Part shown: piece by piece, positions 45,820 to 54,205 of the stretch | Numbering within the stretch: position 1 is the first letter of the stretch | How the letters are laid out: each line of letters starts with the position of its first letter | Assembly (NCBI RefSeq): GCF_000428525.1 | Contig: NZ_AUAC01000002.1 | Coordinates: 1 to 64,000, forward strand | DNA: 64,000 bases | Source of the DNA: Hellea balneolensis DSM 19091 | Lineage (GTDB): Bacteria; Pseudomonadota; Alphaproteobacteria; Caulobacterales; Maricaulaceae | Direction: 5' to 3' | The notes under the pieces: model-generated | What the model was told of the DNA's origin: nothing | The model's input: the letters and a program-made list of their open reading frames with translations, nothing else | The model's database searches: none | Program-made: the position numbers and the translations under genes

Positions 45820-45855
45820 CAATATTATACTTCATAACGCTCAATATAATACTGC
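45820..45855. promoter_or_regulatory. Paired direct repeats in the lrp-astA gap, candidate Lrp sites
   Basis: CAATATTATACTTC (45820-45833) and CAATATAATACTGC (45842-45855) differ at two positions and start 22 bases apart, about two helical turns. Same-face phased AT-rich sites are what Lrp-family octamers bind. They also contain TATAAT-like hexamers that may be the promoter cores of the divergent genes. Confidence 0.45.
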
Positions 45856-45939
45856 AAAATCATTAAAAATTTTGCTTATCTGTATTTAATGCGACTCAAA
45901 ATGTTGAGCGCAGTAGGGTGGGGCATTACGGAGCTTAAA

Positions 45940-46986
45940 TTGAGCGCAATTCAAGATACATATCTTTTTCGTCCCGTTGTTACGTCAGATGCCCCTGATT
46001 TACTTAAGCTTGTAAGCCAATCTAGCGGGGGCTTATCTAGTCTTCAGCCGCGCCTCGCCTTTCTAAAAGACTATATCGCGTCATCAGAGATGAGTTTTTC
46101 AGGCAAAAAGCCATTGGAAGACCCGCATAAATATCTGCTCGGATTGTTTGATACACGTTCTGATCGTCTTATTGGGTGTGCAGCAGTGAAAACCCAAATT
46201 GGAAAAGATAGTCCCTTTATCAATTTTGATATTAAGGGCGACGGGCCCGATCAGTGCTTGCAAGCCTCTTCGCGGTTTACGGGCGCGACAGAAGTCGGCT
46301 CGCTCTTTCTTCATCCCGATTTTCGGGCTGACGGATTAGGGCGTTACCTTGCCAAGGTTCGCTATCTCTTAATGGCGTCGGAGTCTTGGCGGTTTGGAGA
46401 CAGCGTTATTGCTGAGCTTCGCGGTATTTGCGGCGCAGAAGGTAGCCCGCTTTATGATCACCTTTTCGAATATAAGCTTGAGAAAAGTTTTCTTGAAGCT
46501 GATGCCGAGTATTATGATCGAAACCCTGATACTTTAGGGGACATCGTACCTATCGGCTGTATTGAAACATGCGAAATGCCGCTAGACGTTAAAGCTTCTC
46601 TCGGACAGCCACATCCATCGGGAATAGGGGCCATGCGTTTATTGCAGCGCGAGGGCTTTATTTTTTCAGGTACAATAGATCTTTTCGATGCTGGACCAAT
46701 AATGTCAGCTCATCGAGACACAATACGGACAATAATGAATGCCAAAACAGGCACGATTATAGCCTCGCCAAGTGGGTCTCAGGGCGTGCCAACTTTGATC
46801 GCTTCAGGCAAAGTTAATAATTTTAGAGCCGTCCTAACGCCCGCCAAAGCAAGTGAAAATGGGCTTTTGGTCCTGCCTGAAGCTGCTCATATCTTGGGCG
46901 CGGAGATGGGCGGTGATGTCAGATATTGGCAAGCGGAACCTCGCAGAACTGCGGCACAAGAGACCCTAGTCAAAGCTCACTTGTAA
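45940..46986 (+). CDS. astA: Arginine N-succinyltransferase
   Basis: AstA transfers succinyl from succinyl-CoA to arginine, the first step of the AST catabolic pathway. From TTG 45940 (ACGGAG ribosome site upstream) the protein has 348 residues, near the family length; an ATG at 45889 would add 17 residues but has no ribosome site. Family features include FRPVVTSDAPDLLKLV, TEVGSLFLHPDFRADGLGRY, AELRGICGAEGSPLYDHLF and the C-terminal VRYWQAEPR. No other ast genes are in the window. The divergent Lrp regulator is the likely controller. Confidence 0.88.
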   Translation: MSAIQDTYLFRPVVTSDAPDLLKLVSQSSGGLSSLQPRLAFLKDYIASSEMSFSGKKPLEDPHKYLLGLFDTRSDRLIGCAAVKTQIGKDSPFINFDIKGDGPDQCLQASSRFTGATEVGSLFLHPDFRADGLGRYLAKVRYLLMASESWRFGDSVIAELRGICGAEGSPLYDHLFEYKLEKSFLEADAEYYDRNPDTLGDIVPIGCIETCEMPLDVKASLGQPHPSGIGAMRLLQREGFIFSGTIDLFDAGPIMSAHRDTIRTIMNAKTGTIIASPSGSQGVPTLIASGKVNNFRAVLTPAKASENGLLVLPEAAHILGAEMGGDVRYWQAEPRRTAAQETLVKAHL

Positions 46987-47022
46987 ATTTAATAACTCAT
47001 AAAACTAAAACTGGAGCCTCGC

Positions 47023-48207
47023 ATGGCATCTGAAATTACTATGACCCATCAATGGGACGATCCGCTCTTTTTGGAAAGCTCTCTGTCTGAAGATGAGCGG
47101 ATGATACGTGATACGGCGCGTGGATATTGCACAGACAAATTGATGCCGCGTGTTAAGTCCGCCTATAGTGAAGAGCGCTTTGACCGCGAAATTTTCAACG
47201 AAATGGGGGGGCTCGGATTGCTCGGAGCTATGGTTGATGAAGTTTATGGCGGAATCGGTGCCAGTCACGTGGTTTACGGCCTTGTTGCCCGCGAAGTTGA
47301 ACGCATCGATAGTGGTTATAGATCCATGATGTCCGTGCAAAGCTCACTTGTGATGTATCCGATTGAGTCCTTTGGTTCGGAGGAACAAAAGAAGAAATAT
47401 TTACCTAAGCTCGCAACCGGTGAATGGATTGGTTGCTTTGGGCTAACTGAGACCGATGGCGGTTCGGATCCGGGCGCGATGCGCACGACAGCTGTGGCGG
47501 CCCCAGGCGGTTATATTCTTAATGGCTCAAAGATGTGGATCACAAATTCACCTGTAGCTGATGTTGCTGTTGTCTGGGCAAAGTTGGACGGCGTTATTCG
47601 CGGCTTTATCCTAGAGCGCGGCATGAAAGGTTTCTCCACTCCGGAGATTAAAGGTAAACTAAGCTTACGTGCGTCAATCACTGGTGAACTTGCCTTTGAT
47701 GATTGTTTCGTGCCGGCTGAAAATTTAATGCCAAATGTTAAGGGTCTTCGCGGGCCGTTTAGTTGCCTGAATAAAGCCCGTTATGGGATTGCGTGGGGCG
47801 CTATGGGAGCGGCTGAGTTTTGCTGGCATGCGGCCCGTGACTACGCCATGGAACGCATTGTGTTTGGAAAACCGATTGCGGCAACTCAGCTTGTTCAAAA
47901 GAAACTTGCAGATATGCAGACTGAAATCGCTTTGGGTTTGCAGGGTGCGCTTGCTTTGGGCCGTGCCTTAGACGAGGGGGCTTGGAGCCCTGAGTCAATC
48001 TCGCTTATGAAACGTAATAATTGCGGTAAGGCGCTCGATATTGCACGTGTCTCGCGGGATATTCACGGCGGTAATGGAATTAGTGAAGAATATCACATTT
48101 TGCGCCACGCCATGAATTTGGAAACGGTCAACACCTATGAAGGCACGCATGACATTCACGCGCTCATTCTAGGCCGTGCCCAGACGGGGCATCAGGCGTT
48201 CTTTTAG
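47023..48207 (+). CDS. Acyl-CoA dehydrogenase, glutaryl-CoA dehydrogenase type
   Basis: This 394-residue flavoenzyme probably oxidises and decarboxylates glutaryl-CoA to crotonyl-CoA in lysine/tryptophan breakdown. It has [17 protein letters not shown], the arginine-bearing [14 protein letters not shown] segment of the glutaryl-CoA branch, [15 protein letters not shown] and catalytic E373 in [15 protein letters not shown]. Together with astA and the Lrp regulator it makes an amino-acid catabolism patch. It starts 36 bases after astA and may share its transcript. Its stop overlaps the first of three convergent small genes. Confidence 0.88.
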   Translation: MASEITMTHQWDDPLFLESSLSEDERMIRDTARGYCTDKLMPRVKSAYSEERFDREIFNEMGGLGLLGAMVDEVYGGIGASHVVYGLVAREVERIDSGYRSMMSVQSSLVMYPIESFGSEEQKKKYLPKLATGEWIGCFGLTETDGGSDPGAMRTTAVAAPGGYILNGSKMWITNSPVADVAVVWAKLDGVIRGFILERGMKGFSTPEIKGKLSLRASITGELAFDDCFVPAENLMPNVKGLRGPFSCLNKARYGIAWGAMGAAEFCWHAARDYAMERIVFGKPIAATQLVQKKLADMQTEIALGLQGALALGRALDEGAWSPESISLMKRNNCGKALDIARVSRDIHGGNGISEEYHILRHAMNLETVNTYEGTHDIHALILGRAQTGHQAFF

Positions 48208-48653
48208 GAAATTAAGTTATCGCATGTGGAGACATCGCCGCGAATAAGCGTTTTGGCTGACCAAGCATTACTATTGATTGGTTTGCCATTTCGTACGTTT
48301 CTGGGGTTGTAAGAATACAGACATGATCCAGATGCATAGACAACGAAGCAGCTCTCTTCGCCGGATAAGTCGCCTGAATAAGTAAAGCAGATAACATCAC
48401 CTGAGATTCGCCAATTTCCGTTATCTGTTACGTCACCTTCGCGATAATAGGTACTGCCATCTGCGTAGAAGCTTTCCGTAAATTCATTCGTTCCAGAACG
48501 CTCGCGTGGCCGTTTATAGATTCCGTCCATTGTTTGGCCTATAAAGGCATCATAGAGGTGCTTGCCAGTCAAGCGGTCAAGATTAGGGATTTCCTGTGCG
48601 GAAGTGGGCAAGGCGATAAAAATTAGGATAACCGCTGTAAAAAATGTCTTCAT
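48204..48653 (-). CDS. Small secreted protein, third copy of a tandem paralog family
   Basis: This 149-residue protein has a Sec signal ([19 protein letters not shown]). The mature part has [40 protein letters not shown], then four cysteines ([27 protein letters not shown]). It clearly shares this plan with the next two genes upstream on the minus strand: an Lxxxx(L)xxxFxGxxxxGxY opening, an xxDGRxxY segment, a Cys near xCFxY, and a C-terminal xxxxVIKGxxPxC-type end. I recognise no named domain. It overlaps the preceding gene by ATGA. Function unknown, presumably periplasmic. Confidence 0.75.
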   Translation of the reverse strand: MKTFFTAVILIFIALPTSAQEIPNLDRLTGKHLYDAFIGQTMDGIYKRPRERSGTNEFTESFYADGSTYYREGDVTDNGNWRISGDVICFTYSGDLSGEESCFVVYASGSCLYSYNPRNVRNGKPINSNAWSAKTLIRGDVSTCDNLIS

Positions 48654-49123
48654 GATATCGAGGCCTCACACTTTGGTTGCTCACCTTTTATTACACTTCG
48701 TGCTGTCCAATAGTCTCGGTCAAGCTCATCTTTGAGCTCTATATTTTGATCCGAGTAAAAGTAGTAACAATTTTCAACTCTATAGACGCGAAAGCACCCG
48801 CCCGGCATATCAGGGGCGTCATAAAGATAACACATTGTGTCCTTTAGAATGAGCCATGTTCCGGGGTCTTTACGGCCATTTTCTGTATAGCTTATGCGGC
48901 CATCAGTATTATGTGCTTCTTCGTAGAAGCGTGTAGGCTCGCCTTTTTCTGTAAAGTTATAGGCCCCGCTATGGATTTTACCTTTAAAGCTTAGCCTTAA
49001 ATCTTCCCCGAGCAATCGATTAGCATTGGGACGTATATCTGTTTTTTGACTTTGGGCTATGGCTGTAATCGGAGAGGCAAAAAGAAGAGCAGCAATACTC
49101 AATTTAAGAAATTTGTGGGGCAC
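48650..49123 (-). CDS. Small secreted protein, second copy of the tandem paralog family
   Basis: This 157-residue protein starts at GTG 49123 and has a Sec signal (FLKLSIAALLFASPITAIAQ). Mature landmarks are LLGEDLRLSFKGKIHSGAYNF, HNTDGRISYTENGRKDPGTW, four cysteines (DTMCYLY, GGCFRVY, ENCYYFY, PKCEAS) and the C-terminal YWTARSVIKGEQPKC. The cysteine spacing and end match the copy upstream closely and the downstream copy more loosely. It overlaps the upstream copy by 20 bases and the downstream copy by ATGA. Two disulfides are likely in the periplasm (inference). Confidence 0.75.
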   Translation of the reverse strand: MPHKFLKLSIAALLFASPITAIAQSQKTDIRPNANRLLGEDLRLSFKGKIHSGAYNFTEKGEPTRFYEEAHNTDGRISYTENGRKDPGTWLILKDTMCYLYDAPDMPGGCFRVYRVENCYYFYSDQNIELKDELDRDYWTARSVIKGEQPKCEASIS

Positions 49124-49571
49124 AATCAGGGTTGTCTCCTTTTATTACGCTGCGAGCTGTGAAGCCGCTTACGGGTCTATTACTAACCGAACGTTGGTAA
49201 TGATAATAGCAATTACCCCGCCGATAAATATTGAAGCATATTGGATTAAAACGTGCAAATTCACCGCGCTCATTCGGATCATAGATAAAGCAAATCAAAT
49301 CATCATTTATGGTATAGCTACCAGTATCCGTATGGCCGTCTTGTTGGTGCTCAACGCGGCCATCTTTACGCGTCGTTTCTTCAAACCCAAAAGTCCGAAA
49401 ACTAACGCGTTTGAAGTTATACGTACCGCGATGTGTTTGTCCCTTAAAGGCAGTCTTGAGTTCAGATTCAGTCAGGGGAATGTCTTCTTGGGGATCAGGC
49501 ATGTTGACTTGAGCTTGCGCAGTCACGGCAAAAAGAAGGCCAAGCCCTAAGATGAATCGTAAGAACAGCAT
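49104..49571 (-). CDS. Small secreted protein, first copy of the tandem paralog family
   Basis: This 155-residue protein starts at ATG 49571 with a Sec signal (FLRFILGLGLLFAVTAQAQV). Mature landmarks are LTESELKTAFKGQTHRGTYNF, TRKDGRVEHQQDGHTDTGSY, four cysteines (DLICFIY, NPICFNIY, GNCYYHY, DCAPQIS) and the C-terminal GFTARSVIKGDNPDC. It leads the three-gene cluster on the minus strand and is divergent from the small membrane protein gene at 49620; the shared promoters should lie in the 48 bases between. No function can be assigned. Confidence 0.75.
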   Translation of the reverse strand: MLFLRFILGLGLLFAVTAQAQVNMPDPQEDIPLTESELKTAFKGQTHRGTYNFKRVSFRTFGFEETTRKDGRVEHQQDGHTDTGSYTINDDLICFIYDPNERGEFARFNPICFNIYRRGNCYYHYQRSVSNRPVSGFTARSVIKGDNPDCAPQIS

Positions 49572-49619
49572 AACGTCATTTTAACATGAAAAACCATTTT
49601 GGCTATGTTAGGCTACAGT

Positions 49620-49922
49620 ATGACAAATGAGTCTCCCAGATTGCGCCGCGCTAGCCGATATCAAAAACAACAAGAACGCAAAGCCGCACAGCGTGCAGCA
49701 GACAACAAGCTTTACGGGGCGATGTTTGCGATGATGAGCATATTGGCTTTGCTAGCGGTATTGATCGGTGCCTTGATGCTTTACGGCGGCAATGTTGACG
49801 TTAGCGGCATGGGTGATCTGGCAGAGCCATGGATCGGGCCTTTCACTAAGCTTGAGACAGGCGGTTTCGTTTTTGTCGGTCTTATCGCGGGTCTACTCTA
49901 TTATCGCATGCGAAAGAAATAG
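49620..49922 (+). CDS. Small two-segment membrane protein, unknown
   Basis: From ATG 49620 this is a 100-residue protein: a basic, Gln/Ala-rich N-terminus (RRASRYQKQQERKAAQRA), two hydrophobic segments (about 32-56 and 79-93) and a basic YYRMRKK end. That predicts both termini in the cytoplasm. An in-frame TTG 21 bases earlier is possible but lacks support. I do not recognise the family. It lies between the secreted paralogs and asd. Confidence 0.6.
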   Translation: MTNESPRLRRASRYQKQQERKAAQRAADNKLYGAMFAMMSILALLAVLIGALMLYGGNVDVSGMGDLAEPWIGPFTKLETGGFVFVGLIAGLLYYRMRKK

Positions 49923-50043
49923 GCGCATAAGAGCAAACGAAACTGTGAGTCTCTCACCGCGAATAAGGCTTGCGGTGAAACCGGCTTTCCCCTAGACGTG
50001 CCGCGCTAATTTAGGCGCAACATTTATCCTCAAGGAGGCCATT

Positions 50044-51072
50044 ATGGGGTATCGTTTTGCAATCGTCGGCGCGACAGGAAATGTCGGAACGGAAATGCTC
50101 GAAATTCTGGCCGAGTCAGATATTGATGTGGAAGAAGTATTTGCTGTTGCTAGCCGTAAATCAGTCGGGCGTATTGTTAGCTTTGGTGACAAAGACATCA
50201 AGTGCGTTGACCTTGAAACATTTGATTTCTCCAAATGCGACATTGCTTTGATGTCCGCAGGCGGTGATGTGTCCAAAAAATGGTCTCCCAAAATCGCCGA
50301 GGCCGGCGCTATCGTAATCGATAATTCCAGCGCATGGCGGATGGATCCAGATGTTCCGCTTGTCGTGCCTGAGGTGAACGCCGAGGCTGTAGATGACATG
50401 AAGAAAGGTATTATTGCTAATCCGAATTGTTCAACTATACAGATGGTCGTTGCGCTTAAGCCGCTTCATTACCGCGCGAAAATTAAACGCGTTGTCGTCT
50501 CGACCTATCAATCCGTATCAGGCGGCGGTAAAAAGAATATGGATGAGCTATGGGAGCAGACGAAATCTGTGTTCCATCCGCAAGACACATTTCCGCCTGT
50601 CAACTTCACCAAGCAAATCGCTTTCAACGTTATCCCGCATATCGACGTCTTTATGGATGGCGGCGATACCAAAGAAGAGTGGAAGATGAAGGCTGAGACC
50701 ATGAAAATTCTCGACCCCTCTGTTAAAGTCACGGCCACCTGTGTCCGCGTCCCAACATTTGTCGGCCATGCCGAGAGCCTGAACATCGAATTTGCTGAAG
50801 AGCTTTCTGCCGATGAGGCACGATCTATATTGCGGGAATCTCCAGGCCTGATGGTTGTCGATAAGCAAGAAGATGGTGGTTATGTTACGCCTATTGAATG
50901 TGTCGGTGAATATGCCACCTATATCTCTCGCGTGCGCGAGGACAGCACGCAGGACAATACGCTGAATATGTGGTGCGTTTCAGATAATCTGCGCAAGGGT
51001 GCTGCATTGAACACGGTTCAGATCGCAGAAGTGCTTATCAATCGCGGCTTTAAAGGGCGCAAGGCGGCATAG
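50044..51072 (+). CDS. asd: Aspartate-semialdehyde dehydrogenase
   Basis: Asd reduces aspartyl phosphate to the semialdehyde, the branch point to lysine, diaminopimelate, methionine and threonine. The 342-residue protein has the Rossmann motif FAIVGATGNVG, the catalytic C129 in IIANPNCSTIQMV and SGGGKKNMDELWEQTK, followed by VRVPTFVGHAESLNIEF. CAAGGAGG precedes the ATG. The DUF4272 gene follows within about 10 bases. Confidence 0.95.
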   Translation: MGYRFAIVGATGNVGTEMLEILAESDIDVEEVFAVASRKSVGRIVSFGDKDIKCVDLETFDFSKCDIALMSAGGDVSKKWSPKIAEAGAIVIDNSSAWRMDPDVPLVVPEVNAEAVDDMKKGIIANPNCSTIQMVVALKPLHYRAKIKRVVVSTYQSVSGGGKKNMDELWEQTKSVFHPQDTFPPVNFTKQIAFNVIPHIDVFMDGGDTKEEWKMKAETMKILDPSVKVTATCVRVPTFVGHAESLNIEFAEELSADEARSILRESPGLMVVDKQEDGGYVTPIECVGEYATYISRVREDSTQDNTLNMWCVSDNLRKGAALNTVQIAEVLINRGFKGRKAA

Positions 51073-51082
51073 GTTTGTGGGG

Positions 51083-51790
51083 ATGTTTGATTGGTTAAAA
51101 AAGAAGTCTGCCTCTAAAGAGGCGGAAGCCTTTCCAGTTCATGAATCTGTGACCCAATCTCAGATTGACCGAAAGAAACGCTCGATTGCAACACTCAAAT
51201 CTGGGGGTATTCCAGTTTTAAACACCCTTCCATTTATTGAAGATGAAGCAGAAGTAACGTTCCGTAGCCTGAAGGAGCTTTCAAACCGCATGTATGCATT
51301 GGCAGCTGTTTCGGATAAGGGATGCGGGGCTCCAGAAGATATCGTTGAAAAGATAATCCAAGAATTCTCTGTTGATAGTTTCACGCCTGCTGAACAAAAC
51401 TTTATCGATGATCCTGAACCTAGTTATCATCAGCGCGTTCAGTTTGCATGGCGATCTGAGGCGCTCTATGTACTGACGTGGGCTTTGGGATACGTTGATG
51501 AATTGCCTTATCCTGACGAGGCTCAAACTTCCAAAGATATCTGGGAGCCATTTGCGCGGCTTAAAAGGGAGGAGTTTGAAGCAAATGCAAAGTTGCGAAC
51601 CGCCTCAGAATTACTAGATGAGGCTGATCTGATTTATCGCTATCATTGGGCTGTCACAGATGCGCGATTAAATGGTAGACCTATGCCTGGCAGCTTAAAT
51701 CAAAGCGTAGTTCTAGAGCGCCAATACGCTCTAAATTGGCTTGTGGGGTATATGGGGCAATCATGGGATGATGTTTCAACTGATACTTAG
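51083..51790 (+). CDS. DUF4272 domain protein
   Basis: From ATG 51083 this is a 235-residue soluble protein. It matches the DUF4272 layout, with RKKRSIATLKSGGIPVLNTLPFIEDE near the N-terminus, VQFAWRSEALYVLTWALGYVDELPYP in the middle and LLDEADLIYRYHWAVTDARLNG followed by ALNWLVGY. No signal or membrane segment is present. A GTG two codons earlier is an alternative start. Function is unknown; it directly follows asd and is likely on the same transcript. Confidence 0.75.
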   Translation: MFDWLKKKSASKEAEAFPVHESVTQSQIDRKKRSIATLKSGGIPVLNTLPFIEDEAEVTFRSLKELSNRMYALAAVSDKGCGAPEDIVEKIIQEFSVDSFTPAEQNFIDDPEPSYHQRVQFAWRSEALYVLTWALGYVDELPYPDEAQTSKDIWEPFARLKREEFEANAKLRTASELLDEADLIYRYHWAVTDARLNGRPMPGSLNQSVVLERQYALNWLVGYMGQSWDDVSTDT

Positions 51791-51828
51791 ATAGCAAAAA
51801 AACCGCCCATTAAGGCGTTTAGTGAAAT

Positions 51829-51862
51829 TTGACATACGACTCGATTAGTATACGATGTATAC
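51829..51862 (+). promoter_or_regulatory. Promoter and operator of the toxin-antitoxin pair
   Basis: TTGACA (51829-51834) and TACGAT (51851-51856) with a 16-base spacer form a plausible promoter. The -10 is embedded in a perfect repeat GTATAC-GAT-GTATAC (51848-51862). Ribbon-helix-helix antitoxins commonly bind such short palindromes to repress their own operon, so this is the likely autoregulatory site. Confidence 0.6.
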
Positions 51863-51877
51863 AAATGGAGTCTAATT

Positions 51878-52153
51878 ATGTCGTCAGTGCCTTTTACCGT
51901 TCGCTTACAGCCAGAAACTAAAGAGGCGCTTGATGTTGCGGCAAAGTCGCTTGACCGCACGCCGGGTTATATTGTCAATCAAGCCATACAAAATTATCTG
52001 CAAGCAGAACAAGAAAAAGAGACCGCTATTTTAGCGGCTATTGAAAAAGCTGACGCGGGTCTTCTGGTATCAGAGAAAGCTGTTGATGACTGGCTTGACT
52101 CTCTAGACACACCCAATCCACTGAATATGCCAAAATCTGCTGACCGCGCATAA
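51878..52153 (+). CDS. Ribbon-helix-helix antitoxin, ParD/CopG-like
   Basis: This 91-residue protein begins with a ribbon-helix-helix DNA-binding module (VPFTVRLQPETKEALDVAA, then RTPGYIVNQAIQNYL). An acidic C-terminal helix region (SEKAVDDWLDSLD) follows that would wrap and neutralise the toxin. It lies three bases before the ParE-like gene and after a palindromic promoter, the standard type II antitoxin position. Both genes look intact. Confidence 0.85.
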   Translation: MSSVPFTVRLQPETKEALDVAAKSLDRTPGYIVNQAIQNYLQAEQEKETAILAAIEKADAGLLVSEKAVDDWLDSLDTPNPLNMPKSADRA

Positions 52154-52156
52154 ACC

Positions 52157-52447
52157 ATGCATTTAAAGCTAACTGATGATGCCATTGAGGATTTAAAATG
52201 GGCAACACAGTATTACAGTTTGACCTTCCCAAGCGGGCGAAGCGGTTTCATAAAAAACTATAAAACGACGAAGATGCTCTTGTCTGAGAATCCTTACCTT
52301 GGTCGCAAATATGAACGTATAGAAACCGTTCGTGTTTTAAACGTCGTTAAATCACCCTTTGCAATATTTTACAAAATTACAGACAAAGAAATTCAAATTC
52401 TACGTGTTTGGGATCGACGCCAAGATGGCGCTCGGTTAAGGTTTTAA
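52157..52447 (+). CDS. ParE/RelE-superfamily toxin
   Basis: This 96-residue protein has the ParE fold signature: LTDDAIEDLKWATQYY at the N-terminus, LLSENPYLGRKYERIETVRVLNVVKSPFAIFYKI, and the C-terminal IQILRVWDRRQDGARLRF. ParE members block DNA gyrase, whereas RelE members cut mRNA at the ribosome. The residues seen favour ParE, but family placement alone does not prove the target. It is paired with the antitoxin encoded just upstream and ends at a strong terminator shared with rpsU. Confidence 0.85.
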   Translation: MHLKLTDDAIEDLKWATQYYSLTFPSGRSGFIKNYKTTKMLLSENPYLGRKYERIETVRVLNVVKSPFAIFYKITDKEIQILRVWDRRQDGARLRF

Positions 52448-52453
52448 CCAACA

Positions 52454-52482
52454 AAAAAGCCGCCCAAAAAAGGCGGCTTTTT
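52454..52482. terminator. Bidirectional terminator between the toxin gene and rpsU
   Basis: AAAAAGCCGCC (52454-52464) and GGCGGCTTTTT (52472-52482) pair perfectly around a short A-rich loop, with A and T tracts on both flanks. It serves the plus-strand toxin-antitoxin operon and the minus-strand rpsU. Confidence 0.9.
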
Positions 52483-52507
52483 CTATTTTTAACCTAAACT
52501 GCGGGTC

Positions 52508-52744
52508 TTAACGACGGCGCGGTTTTTTCTTGGAAGGGATGAGGCCCTCGATTTGAGCGCGCTTGCGTGCAAGCTTGCGAACGCGGCGAACAGCTTCTGC
52601 TTTTTCGCGGACACGCTTCTCGGAAGGTTTCTCAAAATGCTTACGCGCCTTCATTTCGCGCAGGATGCCTTCGTTCTGAAGCTTTTTCTTCAAAGCGCGG
52701 AGGGCCTGATCGACATTGTTTTGACGGACGTAGATTTCAACCAT
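52508..52744 (-). CDS. rpsU: 30S ribosomal protein S21
   Basis: This 78-residue basic protein has the S21 signature [21 protein letters not shown], then [23 protein letters not shown] and a very basic tail ending [10 protein letters not shown]21 sits near the anti-Shine-Dalgarno end of 16S rRNA and assists initiation. It is alone on the minus strand with a stem-loop in its presumed leader. Confidence 0.96.
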   Translation of the reverse strand: MVEIYVRQNNVDQALRALKKKLQNEGILREMKARKHFEKPSEKRVREKAEAVRRVRKLARKRAQIEGLIPSKKKPRRR

Positions 52745-53073
52745 GTGGTTTTCAACTCATTTCTAATTCTAAATTTAAGGCTTTGAACAATTTCGAAGCC
52801 TTATTGAATAGCTCTCCCATAGCGGGGCGGAGCCGCGCCGTAAAGTCAAGAATTGTTGAAAAACAGCCAATATGTCAGGTTTCACATAAGTCTTGGCGAA
52901 TTAGTTTATAGCAAGCTTGGAAAGTGGAGCTGTCAAAAATTGACTCAACTTTGCCAATGAACAGCCGCCTTAGGCACAAAAGCGTCTGTTTTTTAACAGT
53001 TTTTAAAGTTTTACCCTTGCCTCAACCCTGTTGAGTTTGCTTTAAGTGATCAACTTTTCAGGGGGTTAGGTTT
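52745..53073. other. Divergent gap between rpsU and ihfA with several stem-loops
   Basis: No gene was found in this 329-base stretch. TAAGGCTTTGAA (52776-52787) pairs with TTCGAAGCCTTA (52792-52803) with one wobble and a CAAT loop; on the minus strand it lies about 30 bases before the rpsU start, in the leader. On the ihfA side are two smaller palindromes, CTGTT-TTTT-AACAG near 52986-52999 and CTCAAC-CCT-GTTGAG at 53021-53035. A GGGGG ribosome site precedes ihfA. Confidence 0.5.
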
Positions 53074-53379
53074 ATGAGCACGGGAACAGTCACACGCGCA
53101 GACTTAGCTGAGGCAGTTTACCGTGAAATCGGTTTGTCTCGAACTGAGAGCTCTGAACTTGTAGAGTCTGTTATCGACCATATCAGTGAAGCCCTTCTCC
53201 GCGGAGAGCAGGTTAAGCTAGCCGGGTTTGGGACGTTCTCTCTGAGGGATAAAAAAGAACGTATGGGCCGCAACCCGAAAACGGGCAAAGCAGTCCCTAT
53301 CACCCCAAGGCGTGTTCTCGTATTTAAACCCTCACAAATTTTGCGCGAACGTGTCGATTCGGCATTGACGCCAAAATAA
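53074..53379 (+). CDS. ihfA: Integration host factor subunit alpha
   Basis: IHF alpha pairs with IHF beta to bend DNA in recombination, replication and transcription. The 101-residue HU-fold protein has [38 protein letters not shown] and the arm [23 protein letters not shown] typical of IHF alpha. It is followed by merR after 34 bases, the normal alphaproteobacterial pair, but is separated from its usual upstream neighbour fabH. Confidence 0.94.
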   Translation: MSTGTVTRADLAEAVYREIGLSRTESSELVESVIDHISEALLRGEQVKLAGFGTFSLRDKKERMGRNPKTGKAVPITPRRVLVFKPSQILRERVDSALTPK

Positions 53380-53413
53380 TGCTAGAGTCTGATTCGTAAG
53401 CAAAGGAATCTGG

Positions 53414-54007
53414 ATGCAGGCCAAAACAACACGTGCCTTTAGAACTATCAGCGAAGCTGGTGAAGAGCTTAGTTTGCAGCCGCATGTCTTGCGTTTCTGG
53501 GAATCTAAGTTCCCACAAATTAAGCCCATTAAAAGAGGCGGCGGCCGCAGATTTTATCGTCCCGAGGATATTGAATTTTTACGCGGTATCAAAATTCTCC
53601 TTCACGATGAAAAGCACCCGATCAAAGACGTGCAAAAACTTATTAGGGTAAAAGGCGCCGGACGTGTCATTGAGCTTGGACAATCCGTCCAAAAAGCAGC
53701 CACAGAAAAAGAAGTCACAGAAACAGTTCTTATTCCCGAACGCATTCAAAAGGCAGAAGTCGTCAAATCCTTAGAAGTAGAAGATGAACGGGTTGTCGCC
53801 TTTATTCCGCGTAAAGAGGAAAAGCCGGCCTCACAACCCTCAGCTGCCCATATTGTTGAGTATGTTGAGGAAGAGGAGCCTGTTCCCGAAGAGGTTGGCC
53901 TCTCTACAGAAGAACGTTCCGACCTTGAGGGCGCTTTAGAACGATTGGTATCTCTGCGTCGCCGTTGGTTGGAGTTCAAAGATGCCGAGTTTAAAAATCC
54001 TACTTGA
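53414..54007 (+). CDS. MerR-family transcriptional regulator
   Basis: This 197-residue protein has a MerR winged helix at the N-terminus ([48 protein letters not shown]). A long acidic, low-complexity linker follows (about 120-165), then a C-terminal basic helix. It has no cysteine pattern for metal sensing. This ihfA-linked MerR gene is widely conserved in alphaproteobacteria, but its targets are not defined. tRNA-Pro follows 63 bases later. Confidence 0.9.
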   Translation: MQAKTTRAFRTISEAGEELSLQPHVLRFWESKFPQIKPIKRGGGRRFYRPEDIEFLRGIKILLHDEKHPIKDVQKLIRVKGAGRVIELGQSVQKAATEKEVTETVLIPERIQKAEVVKSLEVEDERVVAFIPRKEEKPASQPSAAHIVEYVEEEEPVPEEVGLSTEERSDLEGALERLVSLRRRWLEFKDAEFKNPT

Positions 54008-54070
54008 AGGCGCACAGAGCTATTGCTCTCTCTTGCGCACCCGCCTATAGAGCTGCCTCGATGAGAGTGT

Positions 54071-54147
54071 CGGAGTATAGCGCAGTCCGGTAGCGCACTA
54101 AGCTGGGGGCTTAGGGGTCACAGGTTCGAATCCTGTTACTCCGACCA
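54071..54147 (+). tRNA. tRNA-Pro, anticodon GGG
   Basis: The 77-base sequence folds as a full cloverleaf. The acceptor stem is CGGAGTA with TACTCCG, the D arm lies around GCGC-AGTCCGGTA-GCGC, the anticodon stem is CTAAG/CTTAG with loop CTGGGGG, and the T arm is ACAGG-TTCGAAT-CCTGT. Discriminator A and an encoded CCA end at 54147. The anticodon GGG reads proline codons CCC and CCU. Its place after merR matches the conserved ihfA-merR-tRNA-Pro order. Confidence 0.96.
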
Positions 54148-54205
54148 TCATCTCTAGAAAAAATGTCACAGCGCCATTTTTCACCCGCTCCCGTATATAG
54201 CATAT

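Noticed and set aside
49059-49550. 163-codon plus-strand open frame over the first secreted paralog
   Set aside because: The minus-strand gene has a signal peptide, conserved cysteines and two paralogs; the plus-strand frame has none.
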